Assembly (NCBI GenBank): GCA_003153155.1
Contig: PLWV01000017.1
Coordinates: 161,932 to 225,931 of the forward strand
DNA from: Gallionella sp.
GTDB lineage: Bacteria > Pseudomonadota > Gammaproteobacteria > Burkholderiales > Gallionellaceae
Direction: 5' to 3'
Length of the DNA: 64,000 nt
How positions within the stretch are numbered: position 1 is the stretch's first letter; each line of letters starts with the position of its first letter. Shown in pieces: positions 37,916 to 46,327 of the stretch. The translations under genes and the position numbers were made by a program. The notes under the pieces were generated by a model. The model was not told where the DNA came from and searched no databases. It saw only the letters and a program-made list of their open reading frames with translations.

Positions 37916-38296
37916 CTATGTGTGCAGCCATTTGAAAGTCTGGATACCCAGCACTGTCATCAGCAGCGAGCCGCCGAGATGCGTGGCGATGATCGCCGAT
38001 CCCCACGCATACTGTCCGCGCAACAGCAACGTGACAGTCTCTGCCGAAAAGGTGGAAAAAGTGGTCAGTCCGCCAAGAAAGCCGGTGATGATTAGCAGCC
38101 GCCATTCCGGCGAGAGTCCCGGATAGTGCGTAAAAAAAGCCACCGCGAGACCAACCAGATAACCACCGATCAAATTGGCGGCAAGCGTGCCGAGCGGCAA
38201 CTCCGGCAACGCCGGATTTAGCCACAGCCCCAAGCCCCAGCGCAGCCATGCGCCGAATGCCGAGCCGATTCCTATCGCGAGAAAAGCGTAAAGCAT
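37916..38296 (-). CDS. crcB: Fluoride channel CrcB/Fluc
   Basis: 126 residues, four transmembrane helices. Fluc blocks are [15 protein letters not shown], the pore Asn in [14 protein letters not shown] near 45, and the Phe box [14 protein letters not shown] near 75. Dual-topology dimers export fluoride. It is followed by a DUF190 gene. I looked for a fluoride riboswitch in the short upstream region and saw none. Confidence 0.96.
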   Translation of the reverse strand: MLYAFLAIGIGSAFGAWLRWGLGLWLNPALPELPLGTLAANLIGGYLVGLAVAFFTHYPGLSPEWRLLIITGFLGGLTTFSTFSAETVTLLLRGQYAWGSAIIATHLGGSLLMTVLGIQTFKWLHT

Positions 38297-38342
38297 CGTA
38301 ACTTCCCTGAATTGGTTCCGTCATTTATGAATAGCATTCGCG

Positions 38343-39617
38343 TCATTCTACAACACGCACCAGCGCAAATCCCCCCCCCGGCGTGCGGAAGTTGGTGGTC
38401 TGGCCCTGGTACAGCCGCGCCGCAACCAGTTGCACTTGCCCGTCATAGACATAGCAGCGCACATCATATTTAAGCGACACCGACTCGGCACCATTCACAC
38501 ATACCGCACGCTCACCCGGCGGCGCTAATTTCTGCGCGACATAATCGCCGTGCATGATTTCACCGAACACCCGCTTGGTCAGATTCGCGCCGCGATACGC
38601 GCCCTTGCTGCCGTAGCCGCTGTTCGGCTTGAAGAACCATTGCTTGCGCTCTGCCCACAGCGTGGCTTCCATGCCCGGTCGCACCACGATGGTATGCGGA
38701 ATACCTGCGTGCAAAGTGGCGATGTCGGCTTCGTCCGCACCCAGCGCGCGCAAGCCTTGCGCGTCGGTCAGCCGCGCCAGATTGCGCTTGTCGGCGTATT
38801 GCACATAATTATACGGATGCGGTGTCAGCACCACCTGCCCGCTAGCATATGCCTGCCGCAATGCGGGATGCTGCTGCAACGAAAAATCCGTCAGGCGGTT
38901 ATAGACCAGATCGATTTTCTGCTCGCCTCCGGGAAAATCAAGATACAAACCGTCATCGCGCTCTTGCAGCGTAGAAGTATCAACGATGTGCACCGCGATT
39001 CCGGCGCGCTCGAATAAATTTTTCGCCAACAGAAATTCGGCATACAGATGTTGCGCTTCCGGCTGCTCGTCCACGATAGCGATATTCTTCAAAGGCGCAT
39101 CGCCGCGCGCCAGTCGCCACTCGTTGCGGAACATGTCGAGGAAAGTTTGTTCGAGATTCGCTTCGGCTACCGCCGCACCCGGCAACCCGGTTTCGCGCTG
39201 ACTGTCGATCAACAGCGCGTTGAGAAAACCGCCGCCCGCATTGGTGTTGATCTCGATAAGATGCGCGCCCTGCTCGTTCAGGTGGAAATCGTAGCCGAAG
39301 AACACGCCGAGACAATCTTCTGGCGCCGGACAGGCAACGTTAGTCCCCTCTCCCGCTGGCGGGAGAGGGTTAGGGAGAGGGGTGTCGCGCTCCCATCCAG
39401 GCAGTTTCACTACCCGCCCCACAGCCGCGATCACCGCATGCATCTGCTGCAACTTTGCAGGAGTAATGAACAACGTCACATCGGCAAACAGATGTGGGGA
39501 ACGCTCCGTCACCAGGCTGTGCCATGCATCACCCTGCGCCTGCATCGTCTGCCGCAGTGCGGCTTGATTCAATCTGGCTGCATGACAATCAGCATTGAGT
39601 CGTTCTGCCTCGTTCAC
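38343..39617 (-). CDS. ATP-grasp-like protein with in-frame palindrome
   Basis: 424 residues. The C-terminal half shows ATP-grasp-like features: WFFKPNSGYGSKGAYRGANLTKRVF, YVAQKLAPPGE and SLKYDVRCYVYDGQVQLVAARLYQGQTTNFRTPGGGF. The N-terminal part has FFGYDFHLNEQGAHLIEINTNAGGG. This suggests an uncharacterised carboxylate-amine ligase; product unknown. The start is a GTG (39617) sharing one base with the upstream gene's TAG. After LPGWERDTP (about residue 80) a palindrome encodes LPNPLPPAGEGTNV before the conserved part resumes. Confidence 0.7.
   Translation of the reverse strand: MNEAERLNADCHAARLNQAALRQTMQAQGDAWHSLVTERSPHLFADVTLFITPAKLQQMHAVIAAVGRVVKLPGWERDTPLPNPLPPAGEGTNVACPAPEDCLGVFFGYDFHLNEQGAHLIEINTNAGGGFLNALLIDSQRETGLPGAAVAEANLEQTFLDMFRNEWRLARGDAPLKNIAIVDEQPEAQHLYAEFLLAKNLFERAGIAVHIVDTSTLQERDDGLYLDFPGGEQKIDLVYNRLTDFSLQQHPALRQAYASGQVVLTPHPYNYVQYADKRNLARLTDAQGLRALGADEADIATLHAGIPHTIVVRPGMEATLWAERKQWFFKPNSGYGSKGAYRGANLTKRVFGEIMHGDYVAQKLAPPGERAVCVNGAESVSLKYDVRCYVYDGQVQLVAARLYQGQTTNFRTPGGGFALVRVVE
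39343..39387. repeat. C-rich palindrome inserted in frame in the ATP-grasp gene
   Basis: CCCTCTCCCGC and GCGGGAGAGGG pair around TG, followed by TTAGGGAGAGGGGTGTC. On the gene's strand it reads PLPNPLPPAGEG without stops. Confidence 0.85.
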
Positions 39618-40180
39618 TACAGGCCCAGCATTTTTTGTTTCAGATCAGGCTGAGCGGGTTTATCGCCCAGCCAAATTTTGAACAACGCGCGATTGAATAC
39701 CGCACCGGCGATATTGCCTTTAAGTACGCCATTCACATTGATCTGTGTGCCACTGTCAGGAAGATAATCCAAAGCAATCACATCACCCTCTTTTACCGTT
39801 CCGACCGCATGAAAAATCGCCGTCAATTCTTTAAGCTGCGGCTCCAAAGCCTGCATCTCAGCGGGGGTGTGATTCGCGACCATCACCTCGTTGAACGCAT
39901 GCAGCATTTGCTCGTCACTGAGCTCACGCAAGGCATGCAAAACAATTCTCTTCTCGCCGGATTGATTCAACGCGGCCTCCGCCACATGGGTCTTCTCACC
40001 CAGATACAGCGCCGCGACATAAATTTTGAAAAATAACTTGGTGCGCACCCCCGCGCCGTTCAGCAGCAGATCACGGCTGCCGAGATGCACGCTGTCCGCC
40101 AGCTTTACTCCCGCTATCTCCAACGCGCTTGCGTTCCAACTCAGAAACACACAGCAGATCACCAACAATATCTTTTTCAT
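39617..40180 (-). CDS. Secreted chalcone-isomerase-like protein
   Basis: 187 residues from MKKILLVICCVFLSWNASA (signal peptide), with GAAAGGAT upstream; longer frames are rejected. The mature part follows the bacterial chalcone-isomerase-like family (DUF2796-type fold): GVRTKLFFKIYVAALYLGEK, LHALRELSDEQMLHAFNE and GTQINVNGVLKGNIAGAVFNRALFKIWLGDKPAQP. Bacterial members are periplasmic and of unknown function; they lack proof of flavonoid isomerase activity. It is coupled to the ATP-grasp gene by one shared base. Confidence 0.85.
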   Translation of the reverse strand: MKKILLVICCVFLSWNASALEIAGVKLADSVHLGSRDLLLNGAGVRTKLFFKIYVAALYLGEKTHVAEAALNQSGEKRIVLHALRELSDEQMLHAFNEVMVANHTPAEMQALEPQLKELTAIFHAVGTVKEGDVIALDYLPDSGTQINVNGVLKGNIAGAVFNRALFKIWLGDKPAQPDLKQKMLGL

Positions 40181-40327
40181 TTTCATCCTTTCAGAAAAAA
40201 GAGGATTGGAAACCGTCACGAGTACCATCAGGACAAGGCGCGAGATAGCAAGAAACCGGAGTGTACGAAAAAGTACACGAGGATTTCGAGCTGTCGAGCA
40301 ACACAGTCATGGTGGTGCGCAGTAGGT

Positions 40328-41527
40328 TTACAGCGCCTCGAAGATGCCTGCCGCACCCATCCCCGTGCCGATACACATCGTCACCATACCGTATTTCAGT
40401 TTGCGCCTGCGCATGCCGTGCAGCAAGGTTGCAACGCGGATCGCTCCGGTCGCGCCGAGCGGATGGCCCAGTGCGATCGCGCCACCCAATGGATTGACCT
40501 TGGCTCTGTCCAGTCCGACATCATGGATCACCGCCAGCGATTGTGCGGCGAAGGCTTCGTTGAGCTCGATCCAGCCCATGTCGTCCAGCTTCAAACCGAC
40601 TTGCCGCAACACGCGCGGAATCGCTTCCTTCGGGCCGATGCCCATGATTTCCGGTGGCACGCCTGCGACCGTGAATCCCACGAAGCGGCCTATCGGCGTG
40701 AGGTTATAGCGTTTCAGCGCAGCCTCGCTGCACAATAACACCGCGCCTGCACCGTCGGACATTTGCGAGCTGTTGCCTGCGGTGACGGAACCTGCTTTGG
40801 CGAACACCGTTTTCAATTTAGCCAGCGCTTCGAGCGAGGTGTCGGCGCGAGGTCCTTCGTCCTGCGCCGCATCGCGTTTAGCGATGCGCACTGCTCGCGA
40901 ACTTAAATCAGGCACATGATCTTCTATCGTATACGGCGTGATCTCGTCTTTGAATTCGCCGTTGGCGATGGCCTGCACGGCGCGCTGGTGGCTGGTCAGC
41001 GCGAACTCATCCTGCGCCTCGCGCAACACTTTCCAGCGCTCGGCGACCTTCTCGGCGGTGATGCCCATGCCAAAAGCGATGGCAAGGTTCTCATCGTGCG
41101 TAAAGATTTCAGGATTGAACGCGACCTTGTTGCCCATCATCGGCACCATGCTCATGCTTTCCGTCCCGGCGGCGATCATCACGTCCGCCTCGCCGAGACG
41201 GATGCGATCCGCCGCCATCGCCACCGCCTGCAAGCCGGACGAGCAAAAGCGATTCACCGTCACACCCGGCACACTGTTCGGCAGCCCCGCCAGCAGCAGC
41301 CCGATGCGCGCCACGTTCATCCCCTGCTCGGCTTCCGGCATGGCGCAGCCGACGATGACATCCGCGACCGCCGCAGGCTCCAGATTCGGACATTGCAGCA
41401 GCACACTCTTCAACACATGCGCCAGCAGATCGTCGGGACGAGTATTGCGGAACATGCCGCGCGGCGCCTTGCCGACCGGCGTGCGCGTCGCGGCGACGAT
41501 GTAGGCTTCCTGGATTTGTTTGGTCAT
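40328..41527 (-). CDS. fadA: Acetyl-CoA acyltransferase (thiolase)
   Basis: 399 residues from MTKQIQEAYIVAATRTPVG; a longer frame to 41620 runs into the next gene and is rejected. Thiolase catalytic Cys in VNRFCSSGLQAVAMAADRI near 90, His in GHPLGATGAIR near 350, and the final Cys in MCIGTGMGAAGIFE near 385. It cleaves 3-ketoacyl-CoA in the last beta-oxidation step. It is separated from fadB by a 1.7-kb accessory island, although these genes usually adjoin. Confidence 0.93.
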   Translation of the reverse strand: MTKQIQEAYIVAATRTPVGKAPRGMFRNTRPDDLLAHVLKSVLLQCPNLEPAAVADVIVGCAMPEAEQGMNVARIGLLLAGLPNSVPGVTVNRFCSSGLQAVAMAADRIRLGEADVMIAAGTESMSMVPMMGNKVAFNPEIFTHDENLAIAFGMGITAEKVAERWKVLREAQDEFALTSHQRAVQAIANGEFKDEITPYTIEDHVPDLSSRAVRIAKRDAAQDEGPRADTSLEALAKLKTVFAKAGSVTAGNSSQMSDGAGAVLLCSEAALKRYNLTPIGRFVGFTVAGVPPEIMGIGPKEAIPRVLRQVGLKLDDMGWIELNEAFAAQSLAVIHDVGLDRAKVNPLGGAIALGHPLGATGAIRVATLLHGMRRRKLKYGMVTMCIGTGMGAAGIFEAL

Positions 41528-41544
41528 GATTCCCCCGCAACGAA

Positions 41545-41901
41545 TTAGTTTGGAAAAGCCTTTTTCATTTTGTGCAACTCTGCCAGCAAGGCCGGAATAT
41601 CCGTCTGGATGATGCTCCACAGCGTATCGTCATCAATCCCCAAATATCCGTGAATCAGTCTGTTGCGCGTAGCGACTACCATCCGCCAAGGAATTTTCGA
41701 ATACTGCTGACGAACCTCATCAGGGACATTGGTTGACGCTTCGCCGATCAATTCCAGATTGCGCACCGTAGCGTCGTAATTTAAACCACTTGCGACGAAA
41801 CTCGCTTGGTCTAAACCATCGGTATAAGCCACCACCTTCTCGGCGAAGCCAATCATGTCATCCAGATAGAAGCGCCATTCGCGCACCGGTGCGTCAGACA
41901 T
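41545..41901 (-). CDS. hepT: HepT-like toxin (HEPN, DUF86)
   Basis: 118 residues from MSDAPVREWRFYLDDMIGFAEKVV. HEPN RNase motif R-x4-H in VVATRNRLIHGYLGI near residue 85; the following Tyr of the RX4HXY motif (HGY) is present. In HepT/MntA systems MntA adenylylates this Tyr region and neutralises the toxin. Its start overlaps the mntA stop by 8 bp, the usual antitoxin-first order. It lies between fadB and the thiolase gene within a small island. Confidence 0.9.
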   Translation of the reverse strand: MSDAPVREWRFYLDDMIGFAEKVVAYTDGLDQASFVASGLNYDATVRNLELIGEASTNVPDEVRQQYSKIPWRMVVATRNRLIHGYLGIDDDTLWSIIQTDIPALLAELHKMKKAFPN

Positions 41902-42184
41902 GCGCCGCCTCCTTCTCAATGAAAGGACGCAACTCTGGACGTAACGCCTTCTCCGTCACCAGATCAACAGGCACCCCAAGCAAATCTTCCAGGTAAAACT
42001 GCACACCGAAGTAGCGCGCTGACGTCGCCGGGCCATCGAAGGCAACCAGCACATCCACATCGCTGCCCTCTTTCGCGGTATCCCGCACGACCGAGCCGAA
42101 CAAGGCCAAGCGCGCGACGCCAAAGCGCTGCGCCAAGACCTGTTTGTGCTCGGACAGCAACTGCAAAGTTTGTGAACGGTTCAT
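41894..42184 (-). CDS. mntA: MntA-like nucleotidyltransferase antitoxin
   Basis: 96 residues. The minimal nucleotidyltransferase signature GSX10DXD is present as LFGSVVRDTAKEGSDVDVLV near residues 29-46. MntA-type antitoxins transfer AMP to HepT. It overlaps hepT by 8 bp, so the two are co-translated. Confidence 0.9.
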   Translation of the reverse strand: MNRSQTLQLLSEHKQVLAQRFGVARLALFGSVVRDTAKEGSDVDVLVAFDGPATSARYFGVQFYLEDLLGVPVDLVTEKALRPELRPFIEKEAAHV

Positions 42185-42282
42185 TTCAATATTCCTTTAT
42201 AGCTTCCATGATGCCACAGCAAACGGCGGCGACTGCTGAATAATCGACTCCGATGCCTATTCATCGCCCGACAAATAAATTC

Positions 42283-43254
42283 TCAAGATGTTTTTTCAAT
42301 TAACCAATCAATAAGCCCATTGCGCACAACCTGCACAGCAACCTCTCTCCCATCCCATATTGTGATATTTCTATTTTTGCGGCTAGAAACCTTGTGCTTA
42401 CCTGTGTGATACACATAAAACATTTTTCCAAAATTTTTTGACTGACTATTACTGATATAACTTTCCAATTCATTAGCATTTGTTTCACTCTTAACCTGAA
42501 CGAATGCCCTTTCGCCCGTCAAAGGCTGCCAAAGAGAGAAGTCAATTGTTTTCTGAACACCGCCTGTTGCACTTATTCGTTTCCATCCAGATTGAGCAAA
42601 AATAAGTTCAATTAAGGCCTCAAAATCTTTCCATGTAAGCAACTTTAATAGTTCTTCCATGCACTCCACAAGTGAATCTCTTGCCCCCTTAGCCCTCTCA
42701 ACCTCATTGGGAAGCTTGCCGTTGATTCTATCGATAGCGTATCTGGCAGAATCCGCACTAAGACCACATATAGTGCCTTGGTAACTTGCAGTCCTAGTTA
42801 AATTTCCACCCAGGAAATCCATTGCCAACGATTTATCATGCACGTCCGTATTGCGCCAAGGAATGGACATATTTTTAAAACTCCCCTCTCCATCAGGGTG
42901 AGCCTTTGGCTGCTCCCCATTGGAAAATCCATACCACATCGCGTTCTTTGAGAAGGTAATCCAAAGTACTGATCCATCATCTTCAAAAAAAGATTTCGTT
43001 TGGTTAACGTAACTAGTCACCGTTTGCGAGGCACTCTTTTTTTCTGACCAATACTCTTTCAATTTATCCCACTGGCGTTTCGACGCGTAACTCAAAACTT
43101 TTGCTTCCCCAGTAGAAAACCCCAGCCTGATAATTCCATCATTAAAACACTCACCCTCCCAACGCCCTCCTTCGCCGAGCTTGATATAGCAAATATCACT
43201 CACATCTCTACCACAACAAATAGGCAATCCATCCATTTCAGAAATCCCATCCAA
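42283..43254 (-). CDS. Mrr-like restriction endonuclease with unassigned N-terminal domain
   Basis: 323 residues, visibly AT-richer than the surrounding fad genes. The C-terminal ~130 residues look like an Mrr-type PD-(D/E)xK nuclease: LLTWKDFEALIELIFAQSGW then TIDFSLWQPLTGERAFVQVKSET (D...QVK catalytic core). The N-terminal ~190 residues start ICYIKLGEGGRWEGECFNDG-IIRLGF and contain several Trp-rich strands; I do not recognise this domain by name, though similar N-termini occur in endonuclease-annotated proteins. It likely cuts modified or foreign DNA (inference). It is transcribed with mntA-hepT. Confidence 0.72.
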   Translation of the reverse strand: MDGISEMDGLPICCGRDVSDICYIKLGEGGRWEGECFNDGIIRLGFSTGEAKVLSYASKRQWDKLKEYWSEKKSASQTVTSYVNQTKSFFEDDGSVLWITFSKNAMWYGFSNGEQPKAHPDGEGSFKNMSIPWRNTDVHDKSLAMDFLGGNLTRTASYQGTICGLSADSARYAIDRINGKLPNEVERAKGARDSLVECMEELLKLLTWKDFEALIELIFAQSGWKRISATGGVQKTIDFSLWQPLTGERAFVQVKSETNANELESYISNSQSKNFGKMFYVYHTGKHKVSSRKNRNITIWDGREVAVQVVRNGLIDWLIEKTS

Positions 43255-43263
43255 ACTTTTTCA

Positions 43264-45771
43264 TTAGTTGCGCAACGGCTTGCCGTTCTTCAGCATGTAC
43301 TCGATCCGCTCCTGCGTCTTGTCCGTCGCCAGCAGCTCCATGAAGTGTTTGCGCTCCAGATCCAGCAGCCATTGTTCATCCACCAGGCTGCCCGCTTCAA
43401 CATCGCCGCCGCATAGCGTATCAGCCACTGCGCAGCCGACTTTGTAATCGTGTGCGGAGATGAAGCCGCCTTCCAGCATGTTGATCATCGCGGCTTGCAG
43501 CGTGGCAGTGCCGGTTCGTCCTGCCACCGGAATCTGCGTGGGTGGCAACGGCGGGCGGTAGTCGGTGGCGGTCAGCGCGCGCAGTTCGTTCTTGGCGACG
43601 TGCAACAACTCGAAGTGGTTCATCACGATGCGGTCACCCGCGCGCAAGTAGCCCATTTCTCTCGCCAGTTCGGCACTCTTGGCGACTTCGCCCATGGCGA
43701 TGTTCTGGAAATAGCGTTTCAAGAATGGAAACAAGTCACCGCCCTTGGCCTCCTGAGCGGCGCGAAGCGCAGCTTCCTTGCTGCCGCCACCGGCGGGCAA
43801 TATGCCCACCCCGACTTCGACCAGCCCGATATAACTCTCCAGCGTGGCCACCACGCGCGCCGAGTGCATGATGATCTCGCAACCGCCGCCGAGTGCCAGG
43901 CCGTCCACCGCCGACACCACCGGCACTTGCGCGTACTTGATGCGCTGGGTCACTTGCTGGAATTTGGCGACCACCGCTTCGACTTGCGGCACGTTTCCGG
44001 TCGCGGCATTCAGCACCTGACTCAAACCACCGCCGCCCGCCACGGTATATTTAACGCGGTTCGCCGCCTGCTTCAATTTGTCGAACATCCCTGCATCTTC
44101 ACTGGCCGGTTGCACACCCTGCATCAGTTGCAACAGATTCGCGCCGGCGGAAAACGGCGGCTCGGTCTGCCAGATGATCAGCCCGCGCCAGTTCGCCTCG
44201 GCCTCATCCACTGCGCGCAAGATGCCGTCCAGCACCTCGTCGCCGATGATGTGCATCTTGCTCTTGAAACTGAGGATGGCGATGTCGTCGTTCGGGTGCC
44301 CGTCCATCAGTTTTTCGGAGCCGTGCCACATCCGCACACTTTCATTCTCGAATATCGTTTCGCCATAGTGTGCTTCTTCGCCCAGCAGACGTTCGGGGAA
44401 TTCCTGACGGCGATACACCGGCAACACAGAGCGCGGCTGGTCAATTCCCAGTGCCGGTGAATACGAGCCCTGCGCGCTGTGCACGCCGGTACGCGCGGGA
44501 TCCTGCGCCCAATGCGGCAACTCAACATCAGACATGGTCTTACCAGCAGCGCGCTCTTCGTTGATCCAGCCCAGCACTTTTTGCCAACCGACCGCTTGCC
44601 AGATTTCAAACGGCCCGCTGCCCCAGCCGAAACCCCAGCGCACCGCGAAATCCAGATCACGCGCGTTGTCGGCGATGCGCGGCAAATGAACGCCGCAGTA
44701 ATGGAACACATCGCGGAACACGCGCCACACAAATTGGGCTTGCGGATGCGCGCTGTTGCGCAAGCCTTCCAACTTTGCGGCCCAATCGCGTTGGCGCAGC
44801 AACTCCTTCACCGTGTCATCCACTTTCCCTGCCGAGAGGCGGTATTTCTTGGTATGCACAACCAGCACGTGAATATCCTTGCCGACCTTCTGATACACGC
44901 CGCGCCTGGATTTTTGTCCCAGCGCGCCCTGCTCGATCAAACCGTTGAGCCAGTCCGGCACGGCGAAATAAGAGTGCCACGGATCGTCGTGCAAATTGTC
45001 GCGCATGGTGTTGACCACATGCGCAAAGGTATCCAGCCCGACCACATCCAGGGTGCGAAACGTTGCACTCTTGGGGCGGCCCAAATAACTTCCGGTCAGC
45101 GCGTCCACGGTATCGAAGCCCAAGCCCAGCCGCTCCGCATGATGCAGCGTGGCCAGCAGGGAAAATACGCCGATGCGGTTGGCGATGAAGTTGGGCGTGT
45201 CTTTGGCACGCACCACACCTTTGCCCAAGCCGGACACCAGAAATGTTTCGAGCTGGTCGAGCAACAGCGCATCGGTTTTCTCGCAAGCGATCAACTCGAC
45301 CAGATGCATATAACGCGGCGGATTGAAAAAATGGATGCCGCAGAAGCGGTGCCGCAAATTTTCCGGAAAGGCTTCGGCGAGCTTGTTGATGGACAGCCCG
45401 GAGGTGTTGCTGGCGAAGATGGTTCGCTCGCCCAGGTAAGGTGCGACCTTGTGGTACAACTCGGATTTCCAATCCATGCGTTCGGCGATCGCCTCGATGA
45501 CCAGATCGCAATCGCGTAGCTGTTCGAGGTGCTGACCGTAATTCGCCGCCGCAATGAAATTGAGCTTGGCCGGGCTCGCCAGAGGACTCGGCTCAAGCTT
45601 CTTCAGCCCGTCCAGTGCCTTGTTGACGATGCCATTAGGATCACCCTCGCGGGCGGGTAAGTCGAACAGGATGGTCGGCACATTGGCATTCACCAGATGC
45701 GCGGCGATCTGTGCACCCATCACGCCTGCGCCGAGCACCGCGACTTTGCGGATATGGAAATTTTCATTCAT
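43264..45771 (-). CDS. Fatty-acid oxidation bifunctional protein (FadB-like)
   Basis: 835 residues from MNENFHIRKVAVLGAGVMGAQIAAHL (NAD site of 3-hydroxyacyl-CoA dehydrogenase), preceded by GGGAGAG; the frame to 45798 is rejected. The first ~420 residues form the dehydrogenase; the enoyl-CoA hydratase/crotonase domain follows (PPFSAGANLLQ and DGLALGGGCEIIMHSARV). This domain order, dehydrogenase before hydratase, is opposite to E. coli FadB and matches the FadJ/HbdA-like single-gene type in betaproteobacteria. Residues near 485 (SEKLMDGHPND) are encoded by a copy of the 25-bp repeat module. Confidence 0.95.
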   Translation of the reverse strand: MNENFHIRKVAVLGAGVMGAQIAAHLVNANVPTILFDLPAREGDPNGIVNKALDGLKKLEPSPLASPAKLNFIAAANYGQHLEQLRDCDLVIEAIAERMDWKSELYHKVAPYLGERTIFASNTSGLSINKLAEAFPENLRHRFCGIHFFNPPRYMHLVELIACEKTDALLLDQLETFLVSGLGKGVVRAKDTPNFIANRIGVFSLLATLHHAERLGLGFDTVDALTGSYLGRPKSATFRTLDVVGLDTFAHVVNTMRDNLHDDPWHSYFAVPDWLNGLIEQGALGQKSRRGVYQKVGKDIHVLVVHTKKYRLSAGKVDDTVKELLRQRDWAAKLEGLRNSAHPQAQFVWRVFRDVFHYCGVHLPRIADNARDLDFAVRWGFGWGSGPFEIWQAVGWQKVLGWINEERAAGKTMSDVELPHWAQDPARTGVHSAQGSYSPALGIDQPRSVLPVYRRQEFPERLLGEEAHYGETIFENESVRMWHGSEKLMDGHPNDDIAILSFKSKMHIIGDEVLDGILRAVDEAEANWRGLIIWQTEPPFSAGANLLQLMQGVQPASEDAGMFDKLKQAANRVKYTVAGGGGLSQVLNAATGNVPQVEAVVAKFQQVTQRIKYAQVPVVSAVDGLALGGGCEIIMHSARVVATLESYIGLVEVGVGILPAGGGSKEAALRAAQEAKGGDLFPFLKRYFQNIAMGEVAKSAELAREMGYLRAGDRIVMNHFELLHVAKNELRALTATDYRPPLPPTQIPVAGRTGTATLQAAMINMLEGGFISAHDYKVGCAVADTLCGGDVEAGSLVDEQWLLDLERKHFMELLATDKTQERIEYMLKNGKPLRN
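44294..44318 (+). repeat. 25-bp module, empty copy, in frame in fadB
   Basis: Reads GGGTGCCCGTCCA then TCAGTTTTTCGG, differing at three positions from the copies split by TAACC elements. It encodes EKLMDGHP on the fadB strand, between the conserved WHG and DDIAILSFKSK blocks. Confidence 0.65.
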
Positions 45772-45866
45772 CTGTTTCTCTCCCGTTAGGTGTTTCACCC
45801 CTTCCCACTATGAGGAGAAAGGCTGGGATGGGGGTGAAAACACCGCTTAGGCTGGCTTAAAATTCT

Positions 45867-45905
45867 ACCCCCACCCTAACCCTCCCCCTGCAAGGGGGAG
45901 GGGAT
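45867..45905. repeat. C-rich palindrome upstream of fadB
   Basis: CCACCCTAACCCTCCCCCTG then CAAGGGGGAGGGG pair around TGCA. Intergenic member of the same C-rich palindrome type as in folC. Confidence 0.7.
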
Positions 45906-45923
45906 GTTGTTGTAACTTTTTTT

Positions 45924-46325
45924 CTAATCCACTGGCGGCACTACTCGCGGCTTGCGATCTTCACCCACCGCGACATAAGTCAGCGTCGCCTCGGTCACCT
46001 TGACGCAAACCGGCTTGGCAGGATCGCGCTGCGCATAGACCTCGACCTCGACGGTGATCGACGTCGTTCCCACCTTCACGATCCTGGTGTAGAAACTCAC
46101 CACGTCGCCGACGAAGATCGGCTGCTTGAATACGAAGGAATTCACTGCCACTGTTGCAACACGGCCCTTGGCGCGATGCAATGCCGGGATGCTGCCGGCG
46201 ATGTCCACCTGCCCCATCAGCCAGCCACCGAAGATGTCGCCGGTATAATTGGCATCTGATGGCATCGCCGCCACACGGATGGTCGGTTCGCGCTGAGGCA
46301 AGGTGGTGTGCAGGTGGTCATCCAA
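45924..46325 (-). CDS. Acyl-CoA thioesterase (YciA-like hotdog)
   Basis: 133 residues, hotdog fold. Active-site region is NYTGDIFGGWLMGQVDIAGSIPALHRA with the conserved Asn/Asp helix, followed by ATVAVNSFVFKQPIFVGDVVSFYTRIVKVG. It hydrolyses acyl-CoAs, probably buffering the CoA pool within the fad cluster. It lies between fadB and the acyl-CoA ligase, 3 bp from the latter. Confidence 0.92.
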   Translation of the reverse strand: MDDHLHTTLPQREPTIRVAAMPSDANYTGDIFGGWLMGQVDIAGSIPALHRAKGRVATVAVNSFVFKQPIFVGDVVSFYTRIVKVGTTSITVEVEVYAQRDPAKPVCVKVTEATLTYVAVGEDRKPRVVPPVD

Positions 46326-46327
46326 GA

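Noticed and set aside
38297-38342. Fluoride riboswitch upstream of crcB
   Set aside because: The short region before crcB lacks the conserved fluoride aptamer blocks.
40190-40327. Possible gene or element between the chalcone-isomerase-like gene and fadA
   Set aside because: Only a small GTGTAC/GTACAC hairpin at 40261-40278 is seen; no coding signal and no other copy noticed in the window.
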